From Frigoribacterium sp. Leaf186 (GTDB lineage: Bacteria; Actinomycetota; Actinomycetes; Actinomycetales; Microbacteriaceae): a stretch of 60,199 bases of DNA. The stretch spans positions 332,624 to 392,822 of the forward strand of contig NZ_LMPQ01000012.1 of assembly GCF_001423905.1 (NCBI RefSeq), in the 5' to 3' direction. The notes beneath the pieces are model-generated. The model did not search any database. It was not told where the DNA came from and saw only the letters and a list, made by a program, of their open reading frames with translations. Positions 27,781 to 34,949 of this stretch are shown in pieces (position 1 is the stretch's first letter; each line of letters opens with the position of its first letter). The translations under genes and the position numbers were made by a program.

Positions 27781-27981
27781 AGGTCGGGCCCTGGTGTGCG
27801 GGGCCTGGATGCCTGCAGCGGCAGGCCGGGCACCACCACACCGCGTTTCGTGCGCGGCACCCCGACTGGTCCGGGTGCGGTGCACGAATCGGGGTGCGGT
27901 GCTGTGCGCGCCGAGCCCAAGACCGAGCCCGAGCCCGAGCCTGGGCCCGAGCCCGAGCAGCAGCTCGCAGCCAGCCCGCCG
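27781..27981. other. non-coding interval between clpX and the M3 peptidase, with hexamer repeats
   Basis: After the clpX terminator there is no convincing gene. Positions about 27919-27958 hold a degenerate GAGCCC hexamer repeat (seven or so units) close to the M3 peptidase stop codon. GCACCCCGA and TCGGGGTGC near 27859-27895 form a further inverted repeat. Confidence 0.5.
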
Positions 27982-30009
27982 TCAGGCGAGCCCGCGACGC
28001 GCGAGCAGGGGCTCGACCCGGGCGTCGCGACCGCGGAAGTCGCGGTAGGCCTCGAGAGGGTCCTTCGAGCCGCCGACGCCGAGCAGGCGCGACCGGAAGC
28101 GGTCGCCGTTCTCGCGCGCGAGCCCGCCGTTCTGCTCGAACCACTCGACGGTGTCGGCGTCGAGCACCTCGCTCCAGATGTACGAGTAGTAGCCCGCGTC
28201 GTAGCCGCCGGCGAAGGTGTGGGCGAAGTACGTGCTCGAGTAGCGGGTGGGGACGGCCGCGAGGTCGAGGCCCACCGCGGCCAGCGCCTCCTGCTCGAAC
28301 GCCTCGACGTCGGTGACAGCCGCCGCCTCGGCCGCCGACAGGGCGTGCCAGGCCTGGTCGAGCAGGGCCGCGGCGAGGTACTCGCTCGTCTCGAAGCCCT
28401 GGTTGAAGCCCTGCGAGGCGAGGAGGGCGTCGACGAGGTGCTGCGGCAGTCGCTCGCCGGTCTCGTGGTGGACGGCGTAGTTCGCCAGCACCTCGGGCCA
28501 GAGCATCCACATCTCGTTGACCTGGCTCGGGAACTCCACGAAGTCGCGGAAGACGTTGGTGCCCGAGAACGACGGGTAGGTCACCCGGGCGACCAGCCCG
28601 TGCAGTGCGTGCCCGAACTCGTGGAAGAACGTGGTGACCTCGTCGAGGGTCAGCAGGGTCGGTCGACCGGCCGGCGGCTTCGGAACGTTCAGGTTGTTGA
28701 CCACGACGGTCGGCAGGCCGGTCAGCGACGACTGCGAGACGAGCGGGTTCATCCAGGCCCCGCCGCGCTTGCTGTCGCGCGTGTACAGGTCGAGCACGTA
28801 CAGGCCGACCTCGCCGCCGTCGGCATCGGTGACCTCGAAGACGCGGGCCTCGGGGTGGTAGGCCACGAGGTCGGGGCGCTCGGCGAAGCGCAGGCCGTAG
28901 AGCGCGCCCGCCGCGAAGAAGACGCCGTCGCGCAGCACGCGCTCCGCCTCGAAGTACGGCCGCATCGCCGCCGTGTCGACGTCGTGCTCGTCGGCGCGGA
29001 CGCGCTCGGCGTAGAAGGCCCAGTCCGAGGCGCGGACCGGGCGGCCGGCGACGCGCTCGAGCGCGGCCTGCTCGGCGCGCGCGTTGCGGGCCGCCGGAGG
29101 CGCGAGTCGGCCGAGCAGGTCGGCCACCGCCTCGGGGGTGCCCGCGGTCTCGCCCGCGGTGACGTAGGCGGCGTGCGAGGCGAAGCCGAGCAGTTCGGCG
29201 CGCTCGGCCCGCAGGCGGGCGATCTCGAGCACGAGGTCGCGGTTGTCGTGGTCGCCACCGCGGCGACCGCGAGACAGCGAGGCTTGCATGATGCGCTCGC
29301 GCAGCGCCTCGTTCGTCAGGCTCGCCAGGTAGGGGTGGCCGCTGAACAGCACGAGGGTGACGACGTACCGGCCGTCGAGTCCTCGCTCGCGCGCGGCCTC
29401 GGCGGCGGCGTCGATCGCGCCGGCGTCGAGGCCGCCGAGCTCGGCGACGTCGTCGACCACGACGGCGAGGTCGTTCGTGTCGGCCAGCAGGTTCTTCTCG
29501 AAGCGGGTGGTCAGGGTCGAGAGCCTGCCGTTCAGCTCGCGGAGGCGGCCTTTGTCGTCGTCGCCGAGGGCGGCACCCGAGCGGGTCGCCTCGTCGACCA
29601 GCCGTTCGACGAGGTAGCGCTGTTCGGCGGTCAGGTCGAGGTCGTCACGGCGGTCGTGCACGGCGAGCAGTCGGGCGAACAGGCGCGGGTCGAGGCGGAT
29701 CGCGTCGGCGTGGGCCGCCAGCTTCGGGGCGAGGTCGAGCTCGAGGGCGTCGGTCGCCTCGGTCGAGTCGGACGAGGTCTTGTTGAAGAACGCGTGCTCG
29801 ACCCGGGTCAGCGTGGCACCGCTGCGCTCGAGGGCGGCGACGGTGTTCTCGAACGTCGGCTCGGCCGGGTCGGTGGCGATCCGTTCGACCTCGGCCAGCT
29901 GCTCGGCGAATCCGGCCTCGAACGCCGGGCCGTAGTCGTCGTCGGTGATGCTCGCGAACGGCGGCAACGAGTACGGCAGCGTGCTGGGGGAGAGGAACGG
30001 GTTCGTCAT
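27982..30009 (-). CDS. M3 family metallopeptidase (oligopeptidase A / Dcp type)
   Basis: A 675-aa cytoplasmic oligopeptidase. The zinc motif is His463-Glu-Phe-Gly-His467 in TTFFHEFGHALHGL, with the third ligand Glu in VEFPSQVNEMW downstream, and the C-terminal YSYIWSEVLDADT block is typical of M3A enzymes. The start MTNPFLSPSTLPY is characteristic for Dcp-like members. It degrades short peptides, probably those released by Clp proteases. TAGGGT on the minus strand (30021-30016) lies 6 nt before the ATG, so the mRNA is likely leaderless. It is divergent from the methyltransferase. Confidence 0.94.
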   Translation of the reverse strand: MTNPFLSPSTLPYSLPPFASITDDDYGPAFEAGFAEQLAEVERIATDPAEPTFENTVAALERSGATLTRVEHAFFNKTSSDSTEATDALELDLAPKLAAHADAIRLDPRLFARLLAVHDRRDDLDLTAEQRYLVERLVDEATRSGAALGDDDKGRLRELNGRLSTLTTRFEKNLLADTNDLAVVVDDVAELGGLDAGAIDAAAEAARERGLDGRYVVTLVLFSGHPYLASLTNEALRERIMQASLSRGRRGGDHDNRDLVLEIARLRAERAELLGFASHAAYVTAGETAGTPEAVADLLGRLAPPAARNARAEQAALERVAGRPVRASDWAFYAERVRADEHDVDTAAMRPYFEAERVLRDGVFFAAGALYGLRFAERPDLVAYHPEARVFEVTDADGGEVGLYVLDLYTRDSKRGGAWMNPLVSQSSLTGLPTVVVNNLNVPKPPAGRPTLLTLDEVTTFFHEFGHALHGLVARVTYPSFSGTNVFRDFVEFPSQVNEMWMLWPEVLANYAVHHETGERLPQHLVDALLASQGFNQGFETSEYLAAALLDQAWHALSAAEAAAVTDVEAFEQEALAAVGLDLAAVPTRYSSTYFAHTFAGGYDAGYYSYIWSEVLDADTVEWFEQNGGLARENGDRFRSRLLGVGGSKDPLEAYRDFRGRDARVEPLLARRGLA

Positions 30010-30015
30010 CAGCCC

Positions 30016-30037
30016 ACCCTAGGAGGCGCGCTAGGGT
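30016..30037. promoter_or_regulatory. mirror-image -10 boxes between M3 peptidase and methyltransferase
   Basis: ACCCTA (30016-30021) and TAGGGT (30032-30037) are exact complements. Read outward, each is TAGGGT placed exactly 6 nt before its start codon (30009 minus, 30044 plus), with no Shine-Dalgarno on either side. The 34-bp interval is thus a symmetric pair of leaderless promoters. Confidence 0.6.
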
Positions 30038-30043
30038 CGCGAC

Positions 30044-30862
30044 ATGAGCGACCGCCCCGAGACGCCCGCCCGGTACACCCACGGCCACCACGAGAGCGTG
30101 CTGCGCAGCCACTCGTGGCGGACGGTCGAGAACTCGGCCGCGTACCTCGAGCCGCACCTCGTGCCCGGCACGAGCGTGCTCGACGTCGGCTCGGGCCCCG
30201 GCACCATCACCGTCGACATCGCCGGCCGCGTGGCGCCGGGGCGGGTGATCGGCATCGACGCCGCCGCCGGCATCGTCGAGCAGGCGACGTCGCTCGCGGT
30301 CGCGTCGGGCCTGCACAACGTCCGGTTCGAGACGGCCGACCTCTTCGCGCTGCCCTTCGACGACGACGCCTTCGACGTCGTGCACGCGCACCAGGTGCTG
30401 CAGCACGTCGGCGACCCGGTGGCGGCGCTCCGCGAGATGCGCCGGGTGACCCGGCCCGGGGGAGTCGTGGCCGTCCGTGACGTCGACTACCACGGCTGCG
30501 TCTGGGCCCCCGAGAACCCGGGGCTCGACCGGTGGATGGACGTCTACCAGGCGGTGCACCGCGGCAACGGGGGCGAACCCGACGCCGGGAGGCGCCTCAA
30601 GGAGTGGGCGCTCGACGCGGGCTTCGTCGACGTGGCGAGCAGCGCCTCCGTGTGGTGCTTCGCCTCGGACGAGGACCGCACCTGGTGGGGTGACAGCTGG
30701 GCGACCCGGGTGACCGAATCGGCGTTCCACGCCGACGCGATCGAGAAGGGCGTCGCGACCCCCGACGAGCTGCATGCGATCGCCGACGCCTGGCTCACCT
30801 GGCGCGACGCCCCCGCCGGCTGGCTGATCATGCCCCACGGTGAGGTGCTCGCCCGCGCCTGA
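30044..30862 (+). CDS. class I SAM-dependent methyltransferase
   Basis: A 272-aa methyltransferase of the UbiE/COQ5-like type. Motif I is LDVGSGPGTITVDIA near residues 46-60, followed by IGIDAAAGIVEQA, the acidic post-II segment FETADLFALPFDDDAFDVVHAHQVLQH and motif III RVTRPGGVVAVRDVD. The substrate is unknown. The start is leaderless-looking (TAGGGT 6 nt upstream). No terminator follows directly; instead the gene is followed by a 28-bp direct repeat and a low-GC insert, and the likely original terminator is at 31749-31790. Confidence 0.9.
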   Translation: MSDRPETPARYTHGHHESVLRSHSWRTVENSAAYLEPHLVPGTSVLDVGSGPGTITVDIAGRVAPGRVIGIDAAAGIVEQATSLAVASGLHNVRFETADLFALPFDDDAFDVVHAHQVLQHVGDPVAALREMRRVTRPGGVVAVRDVDYHGCVWAPENPGLDRWMDVYQAVHRGNGGEPDAGRRLKEWALDAGFVDVASSASVWCFASDEDRTWWGDSWATRVTESAFHADAIEKGVATPDELHAIADAWLTWRDAPAGWLIMPHGEVLARA

Positions 30863-30885
30863 TCGTCGTCGACCTGTCCGCCGCG

Positions 30886-30913
30886 AGTCGGCGGACGCCG
30901 AGGCACAGACGAC
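30886..30913. repeat. left 28-bp direct repeat of the insert
   Basis: It matches 31707-31734 at 27 of 28 positions (A instead of G at position 20). It contains the dyad TCGGCGGACGCCGA. It begins 24 bp after the methyltransferase stop codon. Confidence 0.85.
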
Positions 30914-31049
30914 AGGAGATGGTGGGGAAGCGCAAACCTCGAGCCCATCGGCCGGTTCGGTGTCTTGAGGTTCATTCGTCTGTCGTCTACGGCACACCGT
31001 AATTGAAGCGTAATATTTAAACCCCGCATGATGGCTACGGTTGAATCCA
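30914..31049 (+). promoter_or_regulatory. leader and candidate promoter of the two-gene cassette
   Basis: The stretch is AT-rich for this genome, with TAATATTTAA at 31011-31020. The best promoter by eye is TTGAAG (31003-31008) and CATGAT (31027-31032) with 18-bp spacing, a weak match. Upstream, AACCTC (30935-30940) pairs with GAGGTT (30967-30972), and AGACGACA (30907-30914) with TGTCGTCT (30981-30988), so the left edge can fold into a nested hairpin. Confidence 0.35.
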
Positions 31050-31070
31050 CGAGAGCGACGGTCGCTCTCG
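31050..31070 (+). promoter_or_regulatory. perfect 21-bp palindrome before the secreted-protein gene
   Basis: CGAGAGCGAC (31050-31059), a single G, then GTCGCTCTCG (31061-31070) form an exact palindrome. It ends directly before the ribosome binding site GAGAGGAGAC, so it is either an operator for a regulator or an mRNA hairpin that could affect translation. Confidence 0.65.
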
Positions 31071-31085
31071 GAGAGGAGACCTTCC

Positions 31086-31493
31086 ATGAGTAGAACGACA
31101 CGTGTTGCGAGCGCAGCGGTGACAATGACTATCGCGACGTCCAGTGTTCTGTGCAGTGGTGGAACGGCCAGGGCCGTCGAACTGCACGCCCCCGATGCAG
31201 GTACACCGATCGCTGCGACCAGCGCTGCCTTTGTCCCGTCACCCGGCGAGAAGGATTCGGAGCAACGGGCTGTGCCGATTCTGGCGATCATCGGCGCCGT
31301 GATCGCCATAGGGGGCAGCTACAGCGCGATGGGTCGGGAAGCAGGCGAACGCGTTTACCACGCTGGTGTTCGAAACGCTGCTTACCAGCAGGTCAAGTGG
31401 AAGGTACGGGCAGCCGCTGTGGCTGCGTGCGGTGCCGTCGGGGGTGCGATCTTCATGACCAGCTTCGAGAACCAGTTCTACTCGATGAGTTGA
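31086..31493 (+). CDS. secreted protein with signal peptide, unknown (candidate bacteriocin-like precursor)
   Basis: A 135-aa protein starting at ATG 31086 with GGAGA 8 nt upstream. Residues 1-30 form a Sec signal peptide with a good A-R-A cleavage site, leaving about 105 residues. The mature part has a Ser/Pro/Glu spacer, a Gly/Ala-rich hydrophobic helix (about 63-83, PILAIIGAVIAIGGSYSAMG), an amphipathic basic segment (REAGERVYHAGVRNAAYQQVKWKVR), a second hydrophobic helix (about 108-124) and the tail SFENQFYSMS. Small size, secretion and Gly-rich helices resemble membrane-active peptides, but I do not recognise a family. The neighbour gene could encode immunity. Confidence 0.65.
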   Translation: MSRTTRVASAAVTMTIATSSVLCSGGTARAVELHAPDAGTPIAATSAAFVPSPGEKDSEQRAVPILAIIGAVIAIGGSYSAMGREAGERVYHAGVRNAAYQQVKWKVRAAAVAACGAVGGAIFMTSFENQFYSMS

Positions 31494-31495
31494 CC

Positions 31496-31708
31496 ATGAC
31501 CCGACCATGGCTGATCTTCTTCCTTGTTCTCGTGTGCGTTCTTCATGCCTTCGACGCTCTTTCAGATTTCCTGGTCGGTGACTCGGCCTGGGGCTGGGCG
31601 GTGGCTCAGTGTGCTGCCATGCTGTGCATAGTTGCCACCGCCTGTCGAAGGCCCGGCGCCCAAGAATGCTCGGCACGCCCAGCCGCTTTCGATCGCTCAG
31701 AGGTGTAG
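31496..31708 (+). CDS. small two-helix membrane protein (candidate immunity protein)
   Basis: A 70-aa protein whose ATG lies 2 nt after the previous stop codon, so the two are almost surely cotranscribed and coupled. Two hydrophobic segments (about 5-28, WLIFFLVLVCVLHAFDALSDF, and 31-49) predict two membrane helices with a short loop, followed by a basic, cysteine-containing tail. Its TAG stop codon (31706-31708) overlaps the first bases of the right direct repeat. Size, topology and position fit an immunity or export-helper protein for the secreted product; this is inference only. Confidence 0.55.
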   Translation: MTRPWLIFFLVLVCVLHAFDALSDFLVGDSAWGWAVAQCAAMLCIVATACRRPGAQECSARPAAFDRSEV

Positions 31709-31734
31709 TCGGCGGACGCCGAGGCGCAGACGAC
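31707..31734. repeat. right 28-bp direct repeat of the insert
   Basis: It matches 30886-30913 at 27 of 28 positions, overlaps the stop codon of the 70-aa gene and contains the same internal dyad TCGGCGGACGCCGA. Confidence 0.85.
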
Positions 31735-31748
31735 GGGTCGAGCGGATG

Positions 31749-31790
31749 CACGACGTGCCGCCCGCCTGGCGAGGCGGACGGCACGTCGTG
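31749..31790. terminator. strong bidirectional terminator hairpin right of the insert
   Basis: CACGACGTGCCG (31749-31760) pairs with CGGCACGTCGTG (31779-31790) over 12 bp with extra GC pairing inside the loop. It lies between the cassette (plus) and the small gene at 31811 (minus), and before the insertion it would have followed the methyltransferase gene closely. Confidence 0.8.
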
Positions 31791-31810
31791 GCGTCGAGAG
31801 GTGGTCGGCC

Positions 31811-32068
31811 CTAGTCGTCGTCGCCCTCGGTGTCGACGGGTTCGTGGACGTGGGCCTCGCCGGTGACGGCGTCGACGCGGATGACCGTGCCGTCGTCGAG
31901 CTCGACGACGGGCCGGTGCTCGAGCCAGGTCAGCGTCCAGCGCCACGACGTCGCGTCGACGCCCTGGTCGGCGAGCTCACGCTCGACCTGGACGACCGCC
32001 CCGAGGACAGGAGCGGGCAGCTCGGCCGGAGCCGCGCCTCCCACGCTCCACCGCGTGCCGAGCTGCAT
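31811..32068 (-). CDS. hypothetical small protein downstream of valS
   Basis: An 85-aa acidic protein. Its ATG overlaps the valS stop codon by one base (TGATG), so it is translationally coupled to valS. It contains TSWRWTLTWLEHRPVVELDDGTVIRVDAVTGEAHV, a small beta-sheet-like domain, and ends in an acidic tail (DTEGDDD). No family is recognised; a cytoplasmic accessory to valS expression is only suggested by position. Confidence 0.65.
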   Translation of the reverse strand: MQLGTRWSVGGAAPAELPAPVLGAVVQVERELADQGVDATSWRWTLTWLEHRPVVELDDGTVIRVDAVTGEAHVHEPVDTEGDDD

Positions 32069-34704
32069 CAGGCACCCGCCGTCGGAGCCGGGGCGGCAGC
32101 AGGGGCGGCAGCGGCGTCGGCCGGCTGCTCGGCGAACACGATGTCGCCGACCGCGAGCTCGTCGCCCTCGGCGAACGACAGGTCGGCGATCTTGCCGACC
32201 GCCGCGAGGTCGCCCGCCGCGAGCCTCACGAGCTCGAGCTGCGCGGCCGGGCCCGAGATGACGGCCGAGGCCACCGGGGTCTTCTGCGAGGCCTTCGCGT
32301 CGGACTTGGCCCGGCGCACGAAGATCAGCGCCTGGCCCACGAGTCCGACGAGGCCCGAGGGGCGCTCACCGTCGGCGAGACCGAGCTCGTCGACCGTCGG
32401 CCACGCGGCCCGGTGCACCGAGTCGTCGTGGGTCCACGACCAGACCTCTTCGGTCGCGAAGGGGAGGTACGGCGCCAGCAGGCGCAGCAGGCCCTCGAGG
32501 ACCGTCCGCAGGGCGAGCACGGCCGAGGCCTGCTCGGCCGGGGTGGTCGCCCCGTAGGCGCGCTCCTTCACGAGCTCGAGGTAGTCGTCGCAGAAGGCCC
32601 AGAAGAACTTCTCGGTCGTCTCGAGCGCACGGGCGTGGTCGTAGCCCTCGAGGGCCTCGGTCGCGGTCTCGATCACGGCGGCGAACGACGCGAGCAGGTC
32701 GCGGTCGAGCGGCTGGGTGATCTCGAACTCACCGGAGGGCAGCTCGAACGAGTACACGAACTTGGCCGCGTTCAGCACCTTGATCGCCAGACGGCGGCCG
32801 ATCTTGATCTGCTTCGGGTTCTGCGGGTCGAACGCGGCGTCGGTGCCCAGTCGGCTCGACGCCGCCCAGTAGCGCACCGAGTCCGAGCCGTGCTCGTCGA
32901 GCATGGCCGCCGGGGTGACGACGTTGCCCTTCGACTTCGACATCTTCTTGCGGTCGGGGTCGACGATGAAGCCCGAGATCGACGCGTTCTTCCACGGCAC
33001 GGTGCCCGACTCGAGTTGCGACCGCAGCATCGTCGAGAACAGCCACGTGCGGATGATGTCCTGCCCCTGGGGGCGGACGTCGTACGGGAACACGAGGTCG
33101 AAGAGCTCGGGGTCGCGCTCCCACCCGCCCGCCAGCTGCGGCGTGAGCGACGAGGTCGCCCAGGTGTCCATCACGTCGACCTCGCCGACGAAGCCGCCGG
33201 GCACGCCGCGCTGCGACTCGTCGTAGCCGGGGGCCGCCTGGGACGCCGGGTCGATCGGCAGCTGTGCCTCGGTGGGCACGATCACCTGGTCGAAGACGGG
33301 GTTGCCGTCGCCGTCGAGCGGGTACCAGACCGGGATCGGCACGCCGAAGAACCGCTGGCGCGAGATCAGCCAGTCGCCGTTCAGACCGTTGACCCAGTTG
33401 TCGTAGCGCACGCGCATGAAGTCGGGGTGAAAAGCCACCTGGGTGCCCCGCTCGAGCAACGAGCCCTGAAGCTTCTCGTCGCGCGCGCCGTTGACGACGT
33501 ACCACTGACGGGTCGACACGATCTCGAGCGGCTTGTCGCCCTTCTCGAAGAACTTGACCGGGTGCGAGATCTTGCGGATCTCGCCCACCAGCTCGCCCGA
33601 GGCGGTGAGCTGCTCGACGACGGACTGCTTGGCGCTGAACACCGTCTTGCCGGCCAGCTGCGCGTACGAGGCGCGACCCGCCTCGGACGTGATCGCCTCG
33701 GGCGCCTCGCTGACGAAGCGGCCGTCGAAGCCGATCACGGCACGGTTCGGCAGCTGCAGCTCGCGCCACCAGACGACGTCGTTGGTGTCGCCGAAGGTGC
33801 AGACCATGGCGATGCCCGAGCCCTTGTCGGGCTGGGCGAGGTGGTGCGCCACGACGGGCACCTCGACGTCGAAGAGGGGCGAGCGCACGGTCGTGCCGAA
33901 CAGGGCCTGGTAGCGCTCGTCGTCGGGGTGCGCCACGAGGGCCACGCAGGCCGGCAGCAGCTCGGGTCGCGTGGTGTCGATCAGCACGTCGCCCTCGCCG
34001 TCGGTGCGGTGGAAGGCGAGCTTGTGGTACGCGCCGGGCATCTCTTTGTCTTCGAGCTCGGCCTGGGCGACGGCCGTGCGGAAGGTGACGTCCCAGAGCG
34101 TGGGGGCGTCGGCCTGGTAGGCCTCGCCCCGCGCCAGGTTGCGGAGGAACGCCTTCTGGGCGATGGCCTGCGACCCGTCGTCGATGGTGCGGTAGCTCTG
34201 CGTCCAGTCGACCGAGAGGCCGAGCTTCCGCCAGACGTCCTCGAACTGCTTCTCGTCCTCGACGGTGAGGCGCTCGCAGAGCTCGATGAAGTTGCGGCGC
34301 GAGATCGGCACCTGGTCGGCGGCCTTCGACGACTTGTTGTCTCCGCCCTCGAAGGGCGGGGTGAAGTCGGAGTCGTAGGGCAGCGACGGGTCGCAGCGCA
34401 CGCCGTAGAAGTTCTGGACGCGACGCTCGGTGGGCAGGCCGTTGTCGTCCCAACCCATCGGGTAGAACACGCGCTTGCCGCGCATGCGCTCGAACCGGGC
34501 CTTGACGTCGGTGTGCGTGTAGCTGAACACGTGGCCGATGTGCAGGCTGCCCGAGGCCGTCGGCGGCGGGGTGTCGACCGAGAACACGGAGGCGCGGCTG
34601 GCGCCCGTGCGGTCGAAGCGGTAGGTGCCGTCGCCCTCCCAGACCTGGCCCCAACGGGCCTCGAGTCCTTCGAGGGCGGGCTTCTCGGGCATCGCTGACG
34701 GCAT
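32068..34704 (-). CDS. valS: valine--tRNA ligase
   Basis: The 878-aa class I synthetase charges tRNA-Val. The HIGH motif is His55-Ile-Gly-His58 in SGSLHIGHVFSYTHTD; KMSKS is present exactly in KKMSKSKGNVVTP; the CP1 editing domain and a C-terminal anticodon-binding helical region follow. The DNGLPTERRVQNFYGVRCDP stretch places it in the shorter ValRS group lacking a long C-terminal coiled coil. The start ATG 34704 is chosen over in-frame upstream starts because GGAGA lies 8 nt before it and the conserved sequence begins there. The 245 bp upstream hold no gene; no T-box is apparent. Confidence 0.95.
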   Translation of the reverse strand: MPSAMPEKPALEGLEARWGQVWEGDGTYRFDRTGASRASVFSVDTPPPTASGSLHIGHVFSYTHTDVKARFERMRGKRVFYPMGWDDNGLPTERRVQNFYGVRCDPSLPYDSDFTPPFEGGDNKSSKAADQVPISRRNFIELCERLTVEDEKQFEDVWRKLGLSVDWTQSYRTIDDGSQAIAQKAFLRNLARGEAYQADAPTLWDVTFRTAVAQAELEDKEMPGAYHKLAFHRTDGEGDVLIDTTRPELLPACVALVAHPDDERYQALFGTTVRSPLFDVEVPVVAHHLAQPDKGSGIAMVCTFGDTNDVVWWRELQLPNRAVIGFDGRFVSEAPEAITSEAGRASYAQLAGKTVFSAKQSVVEQLTASGELVGEIRKISHPVKFFEKGDKPLEIVSTRQWYVVNGARDEKLQGSLLERGTQVAFHPDFMRVRYDNWVNGLNGDWLISRQRFFGVPIPVWYPLDGDGNPVFDQVIVPTEAQLPIDPASQAAPGYDESQRGVPGGFVGEVDVMDTWATSSLTPQLAGGWERDPELFDLVFPYDVRPQGQDIIRTWLFSTMLRSQLESGTVPWKNASISGFIVDPDRKKMSKSKGNVVTPAAMLDEHGSDSVRYWAASSRLGTDAAFDPQNPKQIKIGRRLAIKVLNAAKFVYSFELPSGEFEITQPLDRDLLASFAAVIETATEALEGYDHARALETTEKFFWAFCDDYLELVKERAYGATTPAEQASAVLALRTVLEGLLRLLAPYLPFATEEVWSWTHDDSVHRAAWPTVDELGLADGERPSGLVGLVGQALIFVRRAKSDAKASQKTPVASAVISGPAAQLELVRLAAGDLAAVGKIADLSFAEGDELAVGDIVFAEQPADAAAAPAAAPAPTAGA

Positions 34705-34949
34705 GGTCTTCTCCGGTTCTGTGGACGGCACCGTGTCGGTGGGGAGGTGCCTGGTTGTGGGACTGCGACCAGTGTACGCACCCTCGCGAGCCCCCTTCGG
34801 GAACCGCCGCCGCGCCTCCCGGGCGGTGCGCTCGCTGCACCGATGCACTCGCTGAACTGGTACTGACATGGCAGCCCTGGTAGGCTCGACGGGTTTTTGC
34901 CGACGCTGGGGTCGACGTCCACCACCCGACGACCTGGAGGCCTCACCTG

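Larger units (their letters stand above)
30886..31734. mobile_element. putative direct-repeat-bounded insert carrying a two-gene cassette
   Basis: The segment between two near-identical 28-bp direct repeats is visibly AT-richer than everything around it and carries two small genes that look foreign in codon use (codons such as AGT, AGA, CTT, TTT, ACA, GCA). The repeat-to-repeat period is 821 bp. No integrase, transposase or terminal inverted repeats are present, so any mobility would need factors acting in trans or homologous recombination between the repeats. Confidence 0.5.

Noticed and set aside
30886-31734. Insert as an insertion sequence or transposon
   Set aside because: There is no transposase and no terminal inverted repeat, and 28-bp direct repeats are too long for an ordinary target-site duplication.
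34704-34869. N-terminal extension of ValRS by 55 residues
   Set aside because: The extra residues are unlike any synthetase sequence and a good Shine-Dalgarno supports ATG 34704.
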